Source of the DNA: Streptomyces sp. CB02400
GTDB taxonomy: Bacteria; Actinomycetota; Actinomycetes; Streptomycetales; Streptomycetaceae
Reading direction: 5' to 3'
DNA length: 64,000 bases
NCBI RefSeq assembly: GCF_001905725.1
Contig: NZ_LIWB01000004.1
Coordinates: 310,001 to 374,000, forward strand
Part shown: positions 1 through 11,208 of the stretch, piece by piece
Numbering within the stretch: the first letter of the stretch is position 1
How the letters are laid out: each line of letters opens with the position of its first letter
Made by a program: the position numbers and the translations under genes
The notes under the pieces: generated by a model
Seen by the model: only the letters and a program-made list of their open reading frames with translations
Database searches by the model: none
What the model was told of the DNA's origin: nothing

Positions 1-648
1 CTTGACCGCCGCCTCCTGCGACATCAGCCGCTTGCGGCGGGCCAGCGCGCACATCAGGTACAGCGGGAGCGAGAGGACTTCCAGCGCCACGAACAGCGTC
101 AGCAGGTCGTTGGCCGCCGGGAAGACCAGCATGCCGGCGACCGCGAAGAGCAGCAGCGGGAACACCTCGGTGGTGGTGAACCCGGCCTTGACCGCCTTCT
201 TCTCGCTGTCGCTGCCCGGTACGGACGCGGCCTGCGCGGCGAAGGAGTCCACCCGGTTGCCGTGCGCCTCCGGGTCGAGCCGGCGCTCGGCGAAGGTGAA
301 CAGGCCGACCAGGGCCGTCAGCAGGATCGTGCCCTGCAGGAACAGGGCCGGCCCGTCGACGGCGATGGCGCCCATCGCCGCGATGCCCGCCTTGGTCGTG
401 CCGTAGCCGTCCGCGGCGAGCGCCACGACGGCGGCGAAGGCGGCGACGAGCGCGACCACGGCGACGAACATCTGTGCGTAGTAGCGGGTCTTGCGCGGTA
501 CGAACGCCTCGACCAGCACCCCGACGATCGCCGCGCCGACGATGATCAGGGTGGGTGCGAGCTGCCCGTATTCGATCTTCGGCGCGTCGATCTTCGAGAT
601 CGGGTCGGCCGCCGTTGTCCACAGGCTGTGGACGGCTGTTGCGCTCAC
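1..648 (-). CDS. nuoN: NADH-quinone oxidoreductase subunit N (partial, 3' end outside window)
   Basis: Membrane-arm subunit of respiratory complex I, one of three Mrp-antiporter-like proton-pumping subunits. Only the first 216 codons are present; the gene reads leftward and leaves the window at position 1. The GTG start overlaps the nuoM stop as GTGA (645-648), which fixes the start and implies coupled translation. A short polar N-terminus is followed by a hydrophobic helix (LAPTLIIVGAAIVGVLVEAF) typical of NuoN. It is the last nuo gene of the operon in transcription order. The call rests on position after nuoM and on the hydrophobic pattern; the catalytic lysines lie partly outside the window. 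Confidence 0.9.
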   Translation of the reverse strand, partial: MSATAVHSLWTTAADPISKIDAPKIEYGQLAPTLIIVGAAIVGVLVEAFVPRKTRYYAQMFVAVVALVAAFAAVVALAADGYGTTKAGIAAMGAIAVDGPALFLQGTILLTALVGLFTFAERRLDPEAHGNRVDSFAAQAASVPGSDSEKKAVKAGFTTTEVFPLLLFAVAGMLVFPAANDLLTLFVALEVLSLPLYLMCALARRKRLMSQEAAVK

Positions 649-2216
649 TTGGCCGCCTCCACCTCGGGCCGGGGGTCCTTCTTCTCAACATCGGACATGG
701 TGTGCTTCACCGCCGGGTTCACGACGTCCGTGACGGGCTTCGGGTAGACGCCCAGGAAGACCAGCAGCACGACCAGGGGCGCCACCACCGCGATCTCCCG
801 CGCCCGCAGGTCGGGCATCGCGGAGACCTCGGGCTTCACCGGGCCGGTCATCGTCCGCTGGTACAGGACGAGGGTGTAGAGCGCGGCGAGGACGATGCCG
901 AAGGTGGCGATGATGCCGATCACCGGATAGCGCGTGAACGTGCCGACCAGGACCAGGAACTCACTGACGAAGGGCGCGAGCCCCGGCAGCGAGAGGGTCG
1001 CGAGCCCGCCGATCAGGAAGGTGCCGGCGAGCACCGGGGCCACCTTCTGCACACCGCCGAAGTCGGCGATGAGCCGCGAGCCGCGCCGCGAGATCAGGAA
1101 CCCGGCGATCAGCATCAGCACGGCGGTCGAGATGCCGTGGTTGACCATGTAGAGCGTCGCCCCGGACTGGCCCTGGCTGGTCATCGCGAAGATGCCCATG
1201 ATGATGAAGCCGAAGTGCGAGATCGACGCGTACGCGATCAGCCGCTTGATGTCGCGCTGGCCGACCGCGAGCAGCGCGCCGTAGATGATGCTGATGACCG
1301 CCAGTACGAGGATGGCGGGCGTCGCCCACTTGCTGGCCTCCGGGAACAGCCCGAGGCAGAAGCGGAGCATCGCGAAGGTGCCCACCTTGTCGACGACCGC
1401 CGTGATCAGCACGGCCACCGGGGCGGTGGACTCCTGCATGGCGTTGGGCAGCCAGGTGTGCAGCGGCCACAGCGGCGCCTTCACCGCGAAGGCGAAGAAG
1501 AAGCCGAGGAACAGCCAGCGCTCGGTGTTCGTCGCCATGTCGAGCGAGCCGTTGGCCCGCGCCTCGGCGATCTCGGTGAGCGAGAAGTTCCCGGCGACCA
1601 CGTACAGCCCGATCACCGCGGCCAGCATGACCAGACCGCCGGCCAGGTTGTAGAGCAGGAACTTCACCGCCGCGTACGACCGTTGCGTCGCCGCCGTCTC
1701 CTCGCCGTGCTCGTGGGCACGGTCCCCGAAGCCGCCGATGAGGAAGTACAGCGGGATGAGCATGGCTTCGAAGAAGATGTAGAAGAGGAAGACGTCGGTG
1801 GCCTCGAAGGAGAGGATCACCATCGCCTCGACGGCCAGGATCAGGGCGAAGAAGCCCTGCGTCGGCCGCCACCTCTTGCTACCGGTCTCCAGCGGGTCGG
1901 CGTCGTGCCAGCCCGCGAGGACGATGAACGGGATCAGCAGGGCGGTCAGCGCGATCAGCGCCACCGCGATGCCGTCCACGCCCAGCTCGTACCGCACGCC
2001 GAAGTCCGCGATCCAGGCGTGGGACTCGGTGAGCTGGTAGCGGTCGCCGTCCGGGTCGAACCGCACCAGGACGACGACCGCCAGGACGAGCGTGGCGAGC
2101 GAGAACAGCAGGGCCAGCCATTTGGCGGCCGTGCGCTTCGCGGCCGGTACGGCGGCCGTGGCGATCGCCCCGATGGCCGGGAGCGCCGCCGTCGCTGTCA
2201 GCAGAGGAAAGGACAT
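645..2216 (-). CDS. nuoM: NADH-quinone oxidoreductase subunit M
   Basis: Proton-translocating antiporter-like subunit of complex I in the plasma membrane, 523 aa, normal family length with about 14 hydrophobic segments. The conserved glutamate of TM5 is visible in the FFEAMLIPLYF stretch (E150) and the pumping lysines in FAVKAPLWPLHTWLP (K246) and VVDKVGTF (K277). The ATG start at 2216 lies 5 nt after the nuoL stop; the stop overlaps the nuoN start. All catalytic residues expected of the family appear intact, so this should be a working subunit of the operon nuoA-N. Confidence 0.97.
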   Translation of the reverse strand: MSFPLLTATAALPAIGAIATAAVPAAKRTAAKWLALLFSLATLVLAVVVLVRFDPDGDRYQLTESHAWIADFGVRYELGVDGIAVALIALTALLIPFIVLAGWHDADPLETGSKRWRPTQGFFALILAVEAMVILSFEATDVFLFYIFFEAMLIPLYFLIGGFGDRAHEHGEETAATQRSYAAVKFLLYNLAGGLVMLAAVIGLYVVAGNFSLTEIAEARANGSLDMATNTERWLFLGFFFAFAVKAPLWPLHTWLPNAMQESTAPVAVLITAVVDKVGTFAMLRFCLGLFPEASKWATPAILVLAVISIIYGALLAVGQRDIKRLIAYASISHFGFIIMGIFAMTSQGQSGATLYMVNHGISTAVLMLIAGFLISRRGSRLIADFGGVQKVAPVLAGTFLIGGLATLSLPGLAPFVSEFLVLVGTFTRYPVIGIIATFGIVLAALYTLVLYQRTMTGPVKPEVSAMPDLRAREIAVVAPLVVLLVFLGVYPKPVTDVVNPAVKHTMSDVEKKDPRPEVEAAK

Positions 2217-2221
2217 CGGTA

Positions 2222-4186
2222 TCAGACCGCCCTCATCAGCAGGGTCGCGGCGACGAGGACCGCCGCGCCGCCGAACATCGAGACCGCGTAGGACCGCGCG
2301 AAGCCGTTCTGCAGCCTGCGCATCCGCCCGGACAGGCCGCCCATGGAGGCCGCCGTGCCGTTGACGACCCCGTCGACCAGGGTGTGGTCGACGTACACCA
2401 GCGAGCGGGTGAGGTGCTCACCGCCGCGGACCAGGACCACGTGGTTGAAGTCGTCCTGGAGCAGGTCGCGCCGGGCGGCCCGGGTGAGCAGCGACCCGCG
2501 CGGGGCGACGGCCGGCACCGGACGGCGCCCGTACTGGGCCCAGGCGACCGCCACGCCGATGACCATCACGGCGACCGTGGAGGCGGTCACCGTCATCGCG
2601 CTGATCGGCGCGTGACCGTGGTCGTGGCCGGTGACGGGCTCCAGCCAGTGCATGAAGCGGTCGCCGATGCTGAAGAAGGCACCGCCCGCGACCGATCCGA
2701 CGGCCAGCACGATCATCGGGATCGTCATGACCTTCGGGGACTCGTGCGGGTGCGGCGGCGTGTACTCGCCGCGCGTCTCGGCGGCGGGCTCCACGTCCGG
2801 CTCGGCCGGGGACGGCGTCGGGGCGTTGCGCCAGCGCTCCTCGCCGAAGAACGTCATCAGCATCACGCGCGTCATGTAGTACGCGGTGATGGCCGCGCCC
2901 AGCAGGGCGCAGGCGCCGAGGATCCAGCCCTCGGTGCCGCCCTTGGCGAAAGCGGACTCGATGATCTTGTCCTTGGAGAAGAAGCCGGACAGGCCCGGGA
3001 AGCCGATGATGGCGAGGTAGCCGAGGCCGAAGGTGACGAACGTGACCGGCATGTACCTACGAAGGCCGCCGTAGCGTCGCATGTCGACCTCGTCGTTCAT
3101 GCCGTGCATCACGGAACCGGCGCCGAGGAACAGTCCGGCCTTGAAGAAGCCGTGCGTCACCAGGTGCATGATCGCGAAGACGTAGCCGATGGGGCCGAGG
3201 CCGGCGGCGAGCACCATGTAGCCGATCTGCGACATGGTCGAGCCGGCCAGCGCCTTCTTGATGTCGTCCTTCGCGCAACCGACGATCGCACCGAACAGCA
3301 GCGTGACCGCGCCGACGATGGTGACGACCAGTTGGGCGTCCGGGGCGCCGTTGAAGACGGCCGCCGAGCGGACGATCAGGTACACGCCCGCCGTCACCAT
3401 GGTCGCGGCGTGGATCAGGGCCGAGACGGGGGTCGGGCCCTCCATCGCGTCCCCGAGCCAGGACTGCAGCGGCACCTGGGCGGACTTGCCGCAGGCGGCG
3501 AGCAGCAGCATCAGCGCGATCGCGGTGAGCTTGCCCTCACCGGCCTGCCCGGCGAGACCGGGCTCCTCCAGGGTGCCGAGCACCGGCCCGAAGGCGAAGG
3601 TGCCGAACCACAGGAACATCAGCATGATCGCGATGGACAGGCCCATGTCGCCGACGCGGTTGACCAGGAAGGCCTTCTTCGCCGCCGTCGCCGCGCTGGG
3701 CTTGTGCTGCCAGAAGCCGATCAGCAGGTAGGAGGCGAGTCCGACGCCCTCCCAGCCGACGTACAGCAGCAGGTAGTTGTCGGCGAGGACGAGGATCAGC
3801 ATCGCCGCGAGGAACAGGTTCAGATAGCCGAAGAAGCGGCGGCGCCGCTCGTCGTGCTCCATGTACCCGACGGAGTACAGGTGGATCAGCGAGCCGACGC
3901 CGGTGATCAGCAGGACGAACGTCATCGACAGCTGGTCGAGCCGGAAGGCGACGTCGGCCTGGAAGCCCTCCACCGGGATCCAGCTGAACAGGTGCTGCGT
4001 GACGGTGCGTTCCTCGGCGCCCTTGCCCAGCAGGTCGGTGAACAGCACCAGGCCGAGCACGAAGGAGACGGCCGCGAGCAGCGTGCCGATCCAGTGGCCG
4101 ACGGCGTCCAGCCGGCGTCCGCCGCACAGCAGGACCGCCGCTCCGAGCAGGGGCGCCGCCACCAGCAGCGCAATCAGGTTCTCCAC
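2222..4186 (-). CDS. nuoL: NADH-quinone oxidoreductase subunit L
   Basis: Distal proton-pumping subunit of complex I (654 aa). The N-terminal proton-translocating module carries [18 protein letters not shown] with the key glutamate, then [20 protein letters not shown] with the key lysine. The C-terminal part has the extra hydrophobic segments expected of the long lateral helix (HL) that ties NuoL to NuoM and NuoN. It starts with GTG at 4186, 14 nt downstream of the nuoK stop. A His-rich, Pro-rich hydrophilic loop ([12 protein letters not shown]) in the C-terminal third is a mild lineage-specific insertion. Co-transcribed with the rest of nuo. Confidence 0.97.
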   Translation of the reverse strand: MENLIALLVAAPLLGAAVLLCGGRRLDAVGHWIGTLLAAVSFVLGLVLFTDLLGKGAEERTVTQHLFSWIPVEGFQADVAFRLDQLSMTFVLLITGVGSLIHLYSVGYMEHDERRRRFFGYLNLFLAAMLILVLADNYLLLYVGWEGVGLASYLLIGFWQHKPSAATAAKKAFLVNRVGDMGLSIAIMLMFLWFGTFAFGPVLGTLEEPGLAGQAGEGKLTAIALMLLLAACGKSAQVPLQSWLGDAMEGPTPVSALIHAATMVTAGVYLIVRSAAVFNGAPDAQLVVTIVGAVTLLFGAIVGCAKDDIKKALAGSTMSQIGYMVLAAGLGPIGYVFAIMHLVTHGFFKAGLFLGAGSVMHGMNDEVDMRRYGGLRRYMPVTFVTFGLGYLAIIGFPGLSGFFSKDKIIESAFAKGGTEGWILGACALLGAAITAYYMTRVMLMTFFGEERWRNAPTPSPAEPDVEPAAETRGEYTPPHPHESPKVMTIPMIVLAVGSVAGGAFFSIGDRFMHWLEPVTGHDHGHAPISAMTVTASTVAVMVIGVAVAWAQYGRRPVPAVAPRGSLLTRAARRDLLQDDFNHVVLVRGGEHLTRSLVYVDHTLVDGVVNGTAASMGGLSGRMRRLQNGFARSYAVSMFGGAAVLVAATLLMRAV

Positions 4187-4200
4187 GATTCAGCAGCCCC

Positions 4201-4500
4201 TCACAGCTTCATCAGGCTGGCGTCGTCGACCGAGGCCGAGTGGCGGGAACGGAACAGGGACACGATGATCGCCAGCCCGACCACGACCTCCGCGGCGGCG
4301 ACGACCATCGTGAAGAACGCGATGATCTGACCGTCGAGGTTGCCGTGCATCCGGGAGAAGGCGACGAACGCGAGGTTGCAGGCGTTGAGCATGAGCTCGA
4401 CGCACATGAACACGACGATCGCGTTGCGCCTGATCAGTACGCCGGTGGCGCCGATCGTGAACAGCAGCGCGGCCAGGTACAGGTAGTTCACGGGGTTCAC
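4201..4500 (-). CDS. nuoK: NADH-quinone oxidoreductase subunit K
   Basis: Small three-helix membrane subunit of complex I (99 aa), homologous to MrpC, part of the proton path next to NuoJ. The two essential membrane glutamates are present: E35 in [12 protein letters not shown] and E71 in [11 protein letters not shown]. The GTG start at 4500 overlaps the nuoJ stop as GTGA, so initiation is fixed by coupling. Length and spacing match other actinobacterial NuoK proteins. Confidence 0.97.
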   Translation of the reverse strand: MNPVNYLYLAALLFTIGATGVLIRRNAIVVFMCVELMLNACNLAFVAFSRMHGNLDGQIIAFFTMVVAAAEVVVGLAIIVSLFRSRHSASVDDASLMKL

Positions 4501-5354
4501 TTCGACGCCTCCTCGGCCCGCTTGAAGGTCGGCGCGTCGATCGCGGTGCGCTCCAGGCGCTCCTCCGCGCGCTGCTCCATCGCCCGCAGGTCGTTGATCG
4601 CCTCCTGCGACACGTCACGGATCTGGCCGCGCTCCCGCAGCGTCTTGCTGACGGTGAGGTCCGACGGGGTGCCGTCGGGCAGCAGGCCCGCGATGTCCAC
4701 GGCGTTGTGCCGGGCGTACACACCGGGCGCCGGCAGCGGCGGCAGGTACTTGCCCTCGCGCACGCGCTGCTCGGCCAGCTCCCGCTGCGTCTTGGCGCGC
4801 TCGGTGCGCTCCCGGTGGGTGAGCACCATGGCGCCGACGGCGGCCGTGATGAGCAGGGCGCCGGTGATCTCGAAGGCGAAGACGTACTTGGTGAAGAGGA
4901 GGGCCGCCAGGCCCTCCACGTTGCCGCCCGCGTTCGCCTCGCCGATGCCGTTGAACTCGCTGAGCGAGGCGTTCCCGATCCCGCCGATCAGCAGGATGCC
5001 GAAGCCGAGCCCGCACAGCAGGGCCAGCCAGCGCTGGCCCTTGATGGTCTCCTTCAGGGAGTCCGCCGCGGTGACGCCGACGAGCATCACCACGAACAGG
5101 AACAGCATCATGATCGCGCCGGTGTAGACGATGATCTGGACGACGCCCAGGAAGTAGGCGCCGTTGGCCAGGTAGAACACCGCCAGGATGATCATGGTGC
5201 CGGCGAGGCAGAGCGCGCTGTGCACGGCCCGCTTCATGAAGACGGTGCACAGGGCGCCGATCACGGCGACCGTGCCGAGGATCCAGAACTGGAAGGCCTC
5301 TCCGGTGGAGGTGCCGGCAGAGAGAGTCGCCGCGGCGGCGAGCTGCCCGGTCAT
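4497..5354 (-). CDS. nuoJ: NADH-quinone oxidoreductase subunit J
   Basis: Membrane subunit J of complex I (285 aa), with five N-terminal transmembrane helices containing the flexible TM3 that links quinone chemistry to pumping ([21 protein letters not shown]). The start is the ATG at 5354, overlapping the nuoI stop as ATGA. About 100 hydrophilic, charged residues follow the last helix; this long tail, absent from E. coli NuoJ (about 180 aa), is usual in Streptomyces. The stop overlaps nuoK. Confidence 0.96.
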   Translation of the reverse strand: MTGQLAAAATLSAGTSTGEAFQFWILGTVAVIGALCTVFMKRAVHSALCLAGTMIILAVFYLANGAYFLGVVQIIVYTGAIMMLFLFVVMLVGVTAADSLKETIKGQRWLALLCGLGFGILLIGGIGNASLSEFNGIGEANAGGNVEGLAALLFTKYVFAFEITGALLITAAVGAMVLTHRERTERAKTQRELAEQRVREGKYLPPLPAPGVYARHNAVDIAGLLPDGTPSDLTVSKTLRERGQIRDVSQEAINDLRAMEQRAEERLERTAIDAPTFKRAEEASK

Positions 5355-5992
5355 CGCCCGATCACCTTCTCCGACGCCGGTTCCTCCGGGCCGAAGGTGG
5401 AGGCGGCCTCCTGCACGACCTCGCCCTTGGAGTGGGCTGCCTGCTGCTCCGTACCGGGCGCGGCCTCGGTCACCAGGCCCCGGTAGTAGTCCTGTTCGTC
5501 GGTGCCCGGGTACATGGCGTGCGGGGAGTCGACCATGCCCTCCTCCAGACCGGCGAGCAGCTGCTCCTTGGTGTAGATGAGGTTGGCGCGGCTGGAGTCC
5601 GCCAGCTCGAACTCGTTGGTCATCGTCAGCGCGCGTGTGGGGCACGCCTCGATGCACAGCCCGCACAGGATGCAGCGGGCGTAGTTGATCTGGTAGACGC
5701 GGCCGTACCGCTCGCCGGGCGAGTAGCGCTCCTCGTCGGTGTTGTCCGCGCCCTCGACGTAGATCGCGTCGGCGGGACAGGCCCAGGCGCACAGCTCGCA
5801 GCCGACGCACTTCTCCAGGCCGTCCGGATGGCGGTTGAGCTGGTGCCGTCCGTGGAAACGCGGAGCGGTGGTCTTCTGCTGCTCCGGGTACTGCTCGGTC
5901 AGCCGCTTCTTGAACATGGCCTTGAAGGTCACGCCGAAGCCGGCCACGGGGTTCAGGAAACCGGGCTCGGTCTCCTTGGGCTCCTCAGCCAT
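5351..5992 (-). CDS. nuoI: NADH-quinone oxidoreductase subunit I (2 x [4Fe-4S] ferredoxin-like)
   Basis: Connects the peripheral arm to the quinone site and carries clusters N6a and N6b. 213 aa from the ATG at 5992, chosen because GGAAAGGAGG lies just upstream; an upstream GTG at 6064 would add 24 residues inside nuoH and is less likely. Two classical CxxCxxCxxxCP motifs are seen: C62/C65/C68/C72 and C107/C110/C113/C117. The gene overlaps the end of nuoH by 8 nt and the start of nuoJ by 4 nt. Confidence 0.97.
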   Translation of the reverse strand: MAEEPKETEPGFLNPVAGFGVTFKAMFKKRLTEQYPEQQKTTAPRFHGRHQLNRHPDGLEKCVGCELCAWACPADAIYVEGADNTDEERYSPGERYGRVYQINYARCILCGLCIEACPTRALTMTNEFELADSSRANLIYTKEQLLAGLEEGMVDSPHAMYPGTDEQDYYRGLVTEAAPGTEQQAAHSKGEVVQEAASTFGPEEPASEKVIGR

Positions 5993-7361
5993 CGGACGCC
6001 TCCTTTCCATCCGTGGATCCGACCGGAGATCCGTCACTCTGAGTATCGGGGGCACCACTGACAATCAGCTCCCGCTCCCGGCGCGGACGGCGTCGCGGCA
6101 CCGGCGGCGACTCCTGTCCCGGCAGCGGTGGTACGGGGAATCCGCCGCCCATGGGGTCGAAGGCGGGCGGGCCCCCGGCGGGCTGCCCGGCCTCCTTCCC
6201 CTTGCCGCGGAACAGGTCGGCGACGAAGGACAGCAGCAGGAGGGCGAGGACGGCACCGCCGATGTAGAGGGCGATGTCGGCGAAGTCGTAGTTCTCGTTC
6301 CGCAGCGCCCGCACGGTGGCGACGAGCATCAGCCACACCAGGGAGACCGGGATGAGGACCTTCCAGCCGAGCTTCATCAGCTGGTCGTAGCGCACGCGCG
6401 GGAGCGTGCCGCGCAGCCACACGAAGCCGAACAGCAGGGAGAGGAGCTTGCCGGTGAACCAGAGCATCGGCCACCAGCCGTGGTTCGCGCCCTCCCAGAA
6501 GGTGCTGATCGGCCACGGGGCCCGCCAGCCGCCCAGGAAGAGGGTCACGGCGACGGCCGAGACGGTCACCATGTTGATGTACTCGGCGAGCATGAACATC
6601 GCGAACTTGATCGACGAGTACTCGGTGTTGAAGCCGCCGACCAGGTCGCCCTCGGACTCCGGCATGTCGAAGGGGGCGCGGTTGGTCTCGCCGACCATCG
6701 TCACGATGTAGATGAGGAAGGACACCGGCAGCAGCAGGATGTACCAGCGGTCGGTCTGCTGCTCGACGATCGTCGACGTCGACATCGACCCCGAGTACAG
6801 GAACACGGAGGCGAACGCGGCGCCCATGGCGATCTCGTACGAGATCATCTGCGCGCAGGAGCGCAGGCCGCCGAGGAGCGGATAGGTGGAGCCGGAGCTC
6901 CAGCCCGCCAGGACGATGCCGTAGATGCCGACCGAGGCGACCGCGAGGATGTACAGCATCGCGATCGGCAGGTCGGTGAGCTGCATGGTGGTGCGCTGGC
7001 CGAAGATCGAGACCTCGTTGCCGGCCGGGCCGAAGGGGATCACCGCGAACGCCATGAAGGCCGGGATGGCCGCGACGATCGGCGCGAGGACGTAGACGGC
7101 CTTGTCCGCGCGTTTGACGATGACGTCTTCCTTGAGCATCAGCTTCACGCCGTCGGCGAGCGACTGGAGCATGCCCCAGGGGCCGTGCCGGTTGGGGCCG
7201 ATGCGCAGCTGCATCCAGGCGACGACCTTGCGCTCCATGACGATGGAGATCAGCACGGTCACCATCAGGAAGGCGAAGCAGAACACCGCCTTGACGACGA
7301 CCAGCCACCAGGGGTCTGTGCCGAACATCGAGAGGTCTTCAGCGGCGAGGTACGGGCTCAT
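5985..7361 (-). CDS. nuoH: NADH-quinone oxidoreductase subunit H
   Basis: Membrane-arm subunit at the quinone-reduction chamber (458 aa). Eight or so helices, including [20 protein letters not shown] near the N-terminus and the quinone-loop signature [20 protein letters not shown]. The ATG at 7361 overlaps the nuoG stop (ATGA). The last roughly 80 residues form a Gly/Pro-rich polar tail ([21 protein letters not shown]) not found in proteobacterial NuoH (about 325 aa) but common in streptomycetes; its role is unknown. Confidence 0.97.
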   Translation of the reverse strand: MSPYLAAEDLSMFGTDPWWLVVVKAVFCFAFLMVTVLISIVMERKVVAWMQLRIGPNRHGPWGMLQSLADGVKLMLKEDVIVKRADKAVYVLAPIVAAIPAFMAFAVIPFGPAGNEVSIFGQRTTMQLTDLPIAMLYILAVASVGIYGIVLAGWSSGSTYPLLGGLRSCAQMISYEIAMGAAFASVFLYSGSMSTSTIVEQQTDRWYILLLPVSFLIYIVTMVGETNRAPFDMPESEGDLVGGFNTEYSSIKFAMFMLAEYINMVTVSAVAVTLFLGGWRAPWPISTFWEGANHGWWPMLWFTGKLLSLLFGFVWLRGTLPRVRYDQLMKLGWKVLIPVSLVWLMLVATVRALRNENYDFADIALYIGGAVLALLLLSFVADLFRGKGKEAGQPAGGPPAFDPMGGGFPVPPLPGQESPPVPRRRPRRERELIVSGAPDTQSDGSPVGSTDGKEASDG

Positions 7362-9862
7362 GCCTCCACCTCCTCGGTGGCCTCGTCGGCGGGCGTCGCC
7401 GGGCCGATACGGACGAGTGAGCCGGGCAGTGCCCCGGTGCCGGAGGCGACGCCGCCGCCGACGGAGTTCAGCGGGAGCCACACCACGCGGTCGGGCATCT
7501 CGGTGACGGCCAGGGGCAGCCGGACCGTTCCGGCGGTGCCGGTCACCGCGAGCAGGTCGCCGTCCTTGACGCCGGCCTCGGCGGCCGTGGCGGCCGACAC
7601 GCGCGCGTGGGCGGCGTGCCGGGTGCCGGCGAGCGCCTCGTCGCCGAGTTGCAGGAGGCCGTGGTCGAGCAGCAGCCGGTGCCCGGCGAGCACGGCCTCC
7701 CCGGCGGCCGGCCGGGGCAGCGCGCCCGCGGTCTCCAGCGGGTCGGTGGCCCGGGGGCCGTCCCAGGCGCCGAGCCGGTCGAGCTCCGCGCGGATGGTGC
7801 GCAGGTCCGGCAGTCCCAGGTGGACGTCCATGGCGTCGGCCAGCATCTGCAGCACGCGCGCGTCGGTGGGCGCGAGCCGCCGGGTCATCTGGTCGGGCTT
7901 GAGCGCCGCCTCGAACATGCGGACCCTGCCTTCCCAGTTGAGGAAGGTGCCGGTCTTCTCCGCGACCGCGGCGACCGGCAGGACGACGTCGGCGAGTTCG
8001 GTGACCTCGCTGGGCCGCAGCTCCAGCGACACCACGAACCCGGCCTCGGCGAGCGCCGCACGCGCGCGTGCCGGGTCGGGCAGGTCGGCGACCTCCACGC
8101 CCGCGACCAGCAGCGCCTGGAGCTCGCCGCGGGCCGCCGCCTCGACGATCTGCCCGGTGTCGCGGCCGTAGCGGTGCGGCAGTTCGGCGACGCCCCACGC
8201 GGCGGCGATCTCCTCACGCGCGCGCGGATCGGTCGACGGGCGGCCGCCGGGCAGCAGCGCCGGCAGCGCACCCGCCTCCACGGCGCCCCGCTCCCCGGCC
8301 CGGCGCGGGATCCACACCAGCCGGGCGCCGGTGGCGGCGGCGAACCGGACGGCCGCGGTCAGGCCGCCCCGTACGGCCGCCAGCCGCTCGCCGACGACGA
8401 TGACCGCGCCCTCGCCCCGCAGCGCCTCGGCGGCCCCGGCCCCGTCGCCCTGCAGGCCGACGCCGCCGGCCAGGGCGTCCAGCCACTCGGTCTCGGTGCC
8501 GGGAGCCGCCGGCAGCAGCGTGCCGCCGGCCTTCTCCAGCCCGCGCGTGGCGTGCGTGGCCAGGGCGAACGTCTTCTGTCCGTGCTTGCGCCAGGCCTTG
8601 CGCAGCCGCAGGAAGACGCCGGGCGCCTCCTCCTCGGACTCGAACCCGACCAGCAGAACCGCGGGCGCCTTCTCCAGGTGCGTGTACGTGACGCCCGTAC
8701 CGTCGAGATCACGGCCGCGGCCCGCCACCCGCGCGGCGAGGAAGTCGGCCTCCTCGGCGCTGTGCACGCGCGCGCGGAAGTCGATGTCGTTGGTGGCGAG
8801 CGCCACCCGCGCGAACTTGCTGTACGCGTAGGCGTCCTCGACGGTGAGCCGGCCGCCGGTCAGGACACCGGTGCGACCGCGCGAGGCCAGCAGTCCCTGT
8901 GCCGCGATCCGCAGCGCGTCCGGCCAGGACGCCGGCTCCAGCTCACCCTCCGGGTTGCGCACCAGCGGCGTGTCGAGGCGGTCCCGCAGCTGCGCGTACC
9001 GGAACCCGAAGCGCCCCTTGTCGCACATCCACTCCTCGTTGACCTCGGGGTCGTGGGCGGCGAGCCGCCGCATGACCTTGCCGCGCCGGTGGTCGGTGCG
9101 GGTGGCGCAGCCGCCGGAGCAGTGCTCGCACACCGACGGCGACGAGATCAGGTCGAAGGGGCGGGAGCGGAACCGGTACGCCGCCGAGGTGAGCGCGCCG
9201 ACCGGGCAGATCTGGATGGTGTTGCCGGAGAAGTACGACTCGAAGGGGTCGCCCTCGCCGGTGCCGACCTGCTGGAGAGCGCCCCGCTCGATCAGTTCGA
9301 TCATCGGGTCGCCGGCGACCTGGTTGGAGAACCGGGTGCAGCGGGCGCACAGCACGCACCGCTCGCGGTCGAGCAGCACCTGCGTGGAGATCGGGACGGG
9401 CTTCTCGTAGGTGCGCTTCTTGCCCTCGAAGCGGGACTCGGCCTGGCCGTGCGACATGGCCTGGTTCTGCAGCGGGCACTCGCCGCCCTTGTCGCAGACC
9501 GGGCAGTCCAGCGGGTGGTTGATGAGCAGCAGCTCCATCACACCCTTCTGGGCCTTCTCCGCGACCGGCGAGGAGAGCTGGGTCTTCACCACCATCCCGT
9601 CGGTGCAGGTGATGGTGCAGGACGCCATGGGCTTGCGCTGGCCCTCGACCTCGACGATGCACTGGCGGCAGGCGCCCGCCGGGTCGAGGAGCGGGTGGTC
9701 GCAGAACCGGGGGATCTCGATGCCGAGCTGCTCGGCGGCCCGGATGACCAGGGTGCCCTTGGGCACGCTGATCTCGGCGCCGTCGATGGTCAGCGTCACG
9801 AGGTCCTCGGGCGGGACCGCCGCCTCTCCGCCTCCGGAGGGAGCGCTGGTGGTCACAGTCAT
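7358..9862 (-). CDS. nuoG: NADH-quinone oxidoreductase subunit G
   Basis: Large Fe-S subunit of the peripheral arm (834 aa). In order: a [2Fe-2S] plant-type ferredoxin domain ([20 protein letters not shown]), the HxxxC cluster N5 motif in [17 protein letters not shown], a [4Fe-4S] set in [13 protein letters not shown], a further CxxC-type site ([12 protein letters not shown]) leading into the molybdopterin-oxidoreductase-like domain, and a MopB-type C-terminus. The latter is catalytically silent in this family. The ATG at 9862 overlaps the nuoF stop as ATGA. Middle of the nuo operon. Confidence 0.96.
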   Translation of the reverse strand: MTVTTSAPSGGGEAAVPPEDLVTLTIDGAEISVPKGTLVIRAAEQLGIEIPRFCDHPLLDPAGACRQCIVEVEGQRKPMASCTITCTDGMVVKTQLSSPVAEKAQKGVMELLLINHPLDCPVCDKGGECPLQNQAMSHGQAESRFEGKKRTYEKPVPISTQVLLDRERCVLCARCTRFSNQVAGDPMIELIERGALQQVGTGEGDPFESYFSGNTIQICPVGALTSAAYRFRSRPFDLISSPSVCEHCSGGCATRTDHRRGKVMRRLAAHDPEVNEEWMCDKGRFGFRYAQLRDRLDTPLVRNPEGELEPASWPDALRIAAQGLLASRGRTGVLTGGRLTVEDAYAYSKFARVALATNDIDFRARVHSAEEADFLAARVAGRGRDLDGTGVTYTHLEKAPAVLLVGFESEEEAPGVFLRLRKAWRKHGQKTFALATHATRGLEKAGGTLLPAAPGTETEWLDALAGGVGLQGDGAGAAEALRGEGAVIVVGERLAAVRGGLTAAVRFAAATGARLVWIPRRAGERGAVEAGALPALLPGGRPSTDPRAREEIAAAWGVAELPHRYGRDTGQIVEAAARGELQALLVAGVEVADLPDPARARAALAEAGFVVSLELRPSEVTELADVVLPVAAVAEKTGTFLNWEGRVRMFEAALKPDQMTRRLAPTDARVLQMLADAMDVHLGLPDLRTIRAELDRLGAWDGPRATDPLETAGALPRPAAGEAVLAGHRLLLDHGLLQLGDEALAGTRHAAHARVSAATAAEAGVKDGDLLAVTGTAGTVRLPLAVTEMPDRVVWLPLNSVGGGVASGTGALPGSLVRIGPATPADEATEEVEA

Positions 9863-11208
9863 GCGTTCACCTCCGTACGGTGGTCGGCCCAGGCCGTCGA
9901 CCTGGCCGGGTCGAAGGGGCAGCCGCGGCCCGTGATGTGCTCCTCGTACTCCTCGCGGAAGTACTTGAGCGAGGAGAAGATCGGCGAGGCGGCGCCGTCG
10001 CCGAGGGCGCAGAAGGACTTGCCGTTGATGTTGTCGGCGATGTCGTTCAGCTTGTCGAGGTCGGCCATCTGTCCCTTGCCGGCCTCGATGTCCCGCATCA
10101 GCTGGACCAGCCAGTACGTGCCCTCGCGGCAGGGCGTGCACTTGCCGCAGGACTCGTGGGCGTAGAACTCGGTCCAGCGGGTGACGGCGCGGACGACGCA
10201 GGTCGTCTCGTCGAAGCACTGCAGGGCTTTCGTGCCGAGCATGGAACCCGCGGCGCCCACTCCTTCGTAGTCGAGAGGGACGTCGAGGTGCTCGTCGGTG
10301 AACATCGGCGTCGAGGAGCCGCCCGGCGTCCAGAACTTCAGCCGGTGGCCCGGGCGCATCCCGCCGCTCATCTCCAGCAGCTGGCGCAGCGTGATGCCGA
10401 GGGGCGCCTCGTACTGTCCGGGGCTGGCGACGTGGCCGCTGAGGGAATAGAGAGTGAAGCCGGGGGACTTCTCGCTTCCCATCGAGCGGAACCATTCCTT
10501 GCCCCGGTTCATGATGGCGGGAACCGACGCGATCGACTCGACGTTGTTCACCACAGTCGGGCACGCGTAGAGGCCCGCGACGGCAGGAAAGGGGGGACGG
10601 AGCCGCGGTTGACCCCGGCGGCCTTCGAGCGAGTCGAGCAGTGCGGTCTCCTCACCGCAGATGTACGCGCCCGCGCCCGCGTGCACGGTGAGTTCGAGGT
10701 CGAGTCCGCTGCCCAGGATGTTCTCGCCGAGGAAGCCGGCCGCGTAGGCCTCGCGCACGGCCTCGTGCAACCGCCGCAGCACCGGTACGACTTCACCACG
10801 CAGATAGATGAAGGCATGAGACGACCTGATGGCATGACAGGCGATGACAATGCCCTCGATGAGGCTGTGCGGGTTCGCGAAGAGGAGCGGAATGTCCTTG
10901 CACGTTCCGGGCTCCGACTCGTCGGCGTTGACAACTAGATAGTGGGGTTTTCCATCCCCCTGGGGAATGAACTGCCATTTCATTCCCGTCGGGAAGCCGG
11001 CGCCGCCGCGCCCGCGCAGACCGGACTCCTTGACGTACGCGATGACGTCGTCCGGTGACATGGCGAGCGCCTTTCGAAGCCCCTCGTACCCCTCGTGCCT
11101 CTTGTAGACGTCCAGCGTCCAGGACTCGTCCTCGTCCCAGAAGGCCGACAGCACGGGTGCGAGCAGCTTCTCCGGGCTCATGTCCTTGAGTTCGGGTGCC
11201 AAGGTCAT
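9859..11208 (-). CDS. nuoF: NADH-quinone oxidoreductase subunit F (NADH- and FMN-binding)
   Basis: Subunit that oxidises NADH through FMN and passes electrons to cluster N3. Visible signatures: [16 protein letters not shown] (FMN/NADH loop), an E-rich NADH site ([12 protein letters not shown]), [13 protein letters not shown], and the N3 cluster motif [13 protein letters not shown]. 449 aa from the ATG at 11208, which overlaps the nuoE stop by one base (TGATG); a GTG three bases upstream (11211) is an equally possible start. Forms the NADH dehydrogenase module with NuoE and NuoG. Confidence 0.96.
   Translation of the reverse strand: MTLAPELKDMSPEKLLAPVLSAFWDEDESWTLDVYKRHEGYEGLRKALAMSPDDVIAYVKESGLRGRGGAGFPTGMKWQFIPQGDGKPHYLVVNADESEPGTCKDIPLLFANPHSLIEGIVIACHAIRSSHAFIYLRGEVVPVLRRLHEAVREAYAAGFLGENILGSGLDLELTVHAGAGAYICGEETALLDSLEGRRGQPRLRPPFPAVAGLYACPTVVNNVESIASVPAIMNRGKEWFRSMGSEKSPGFTLYSLSGHVASPGQYEAPLGITLRQLLEMSGGMRPGHRLKFWTPGGSSTPMFTDEHLDVPLDYEGVGAAGSMLGTKALQCFDETTCVVRAVTRWTEFYAHESCGKCTPCREGTYWLVQLMRDIEAGKGQMADLDKLNDIADNINGKSFCALGDGAASPIFSSLKYFREEYEEHITGRGCPFDPARSTAWADHRTEVNA

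Noticed and set aside
555..4330. Long plus-strand open frames opposite nuoM and nuoL
   Set aside because: They are Arg/Asp/Glu/His-rich antisense frames produced by GC-rich codon bias; the minus strand encodes clear complex I subunits.
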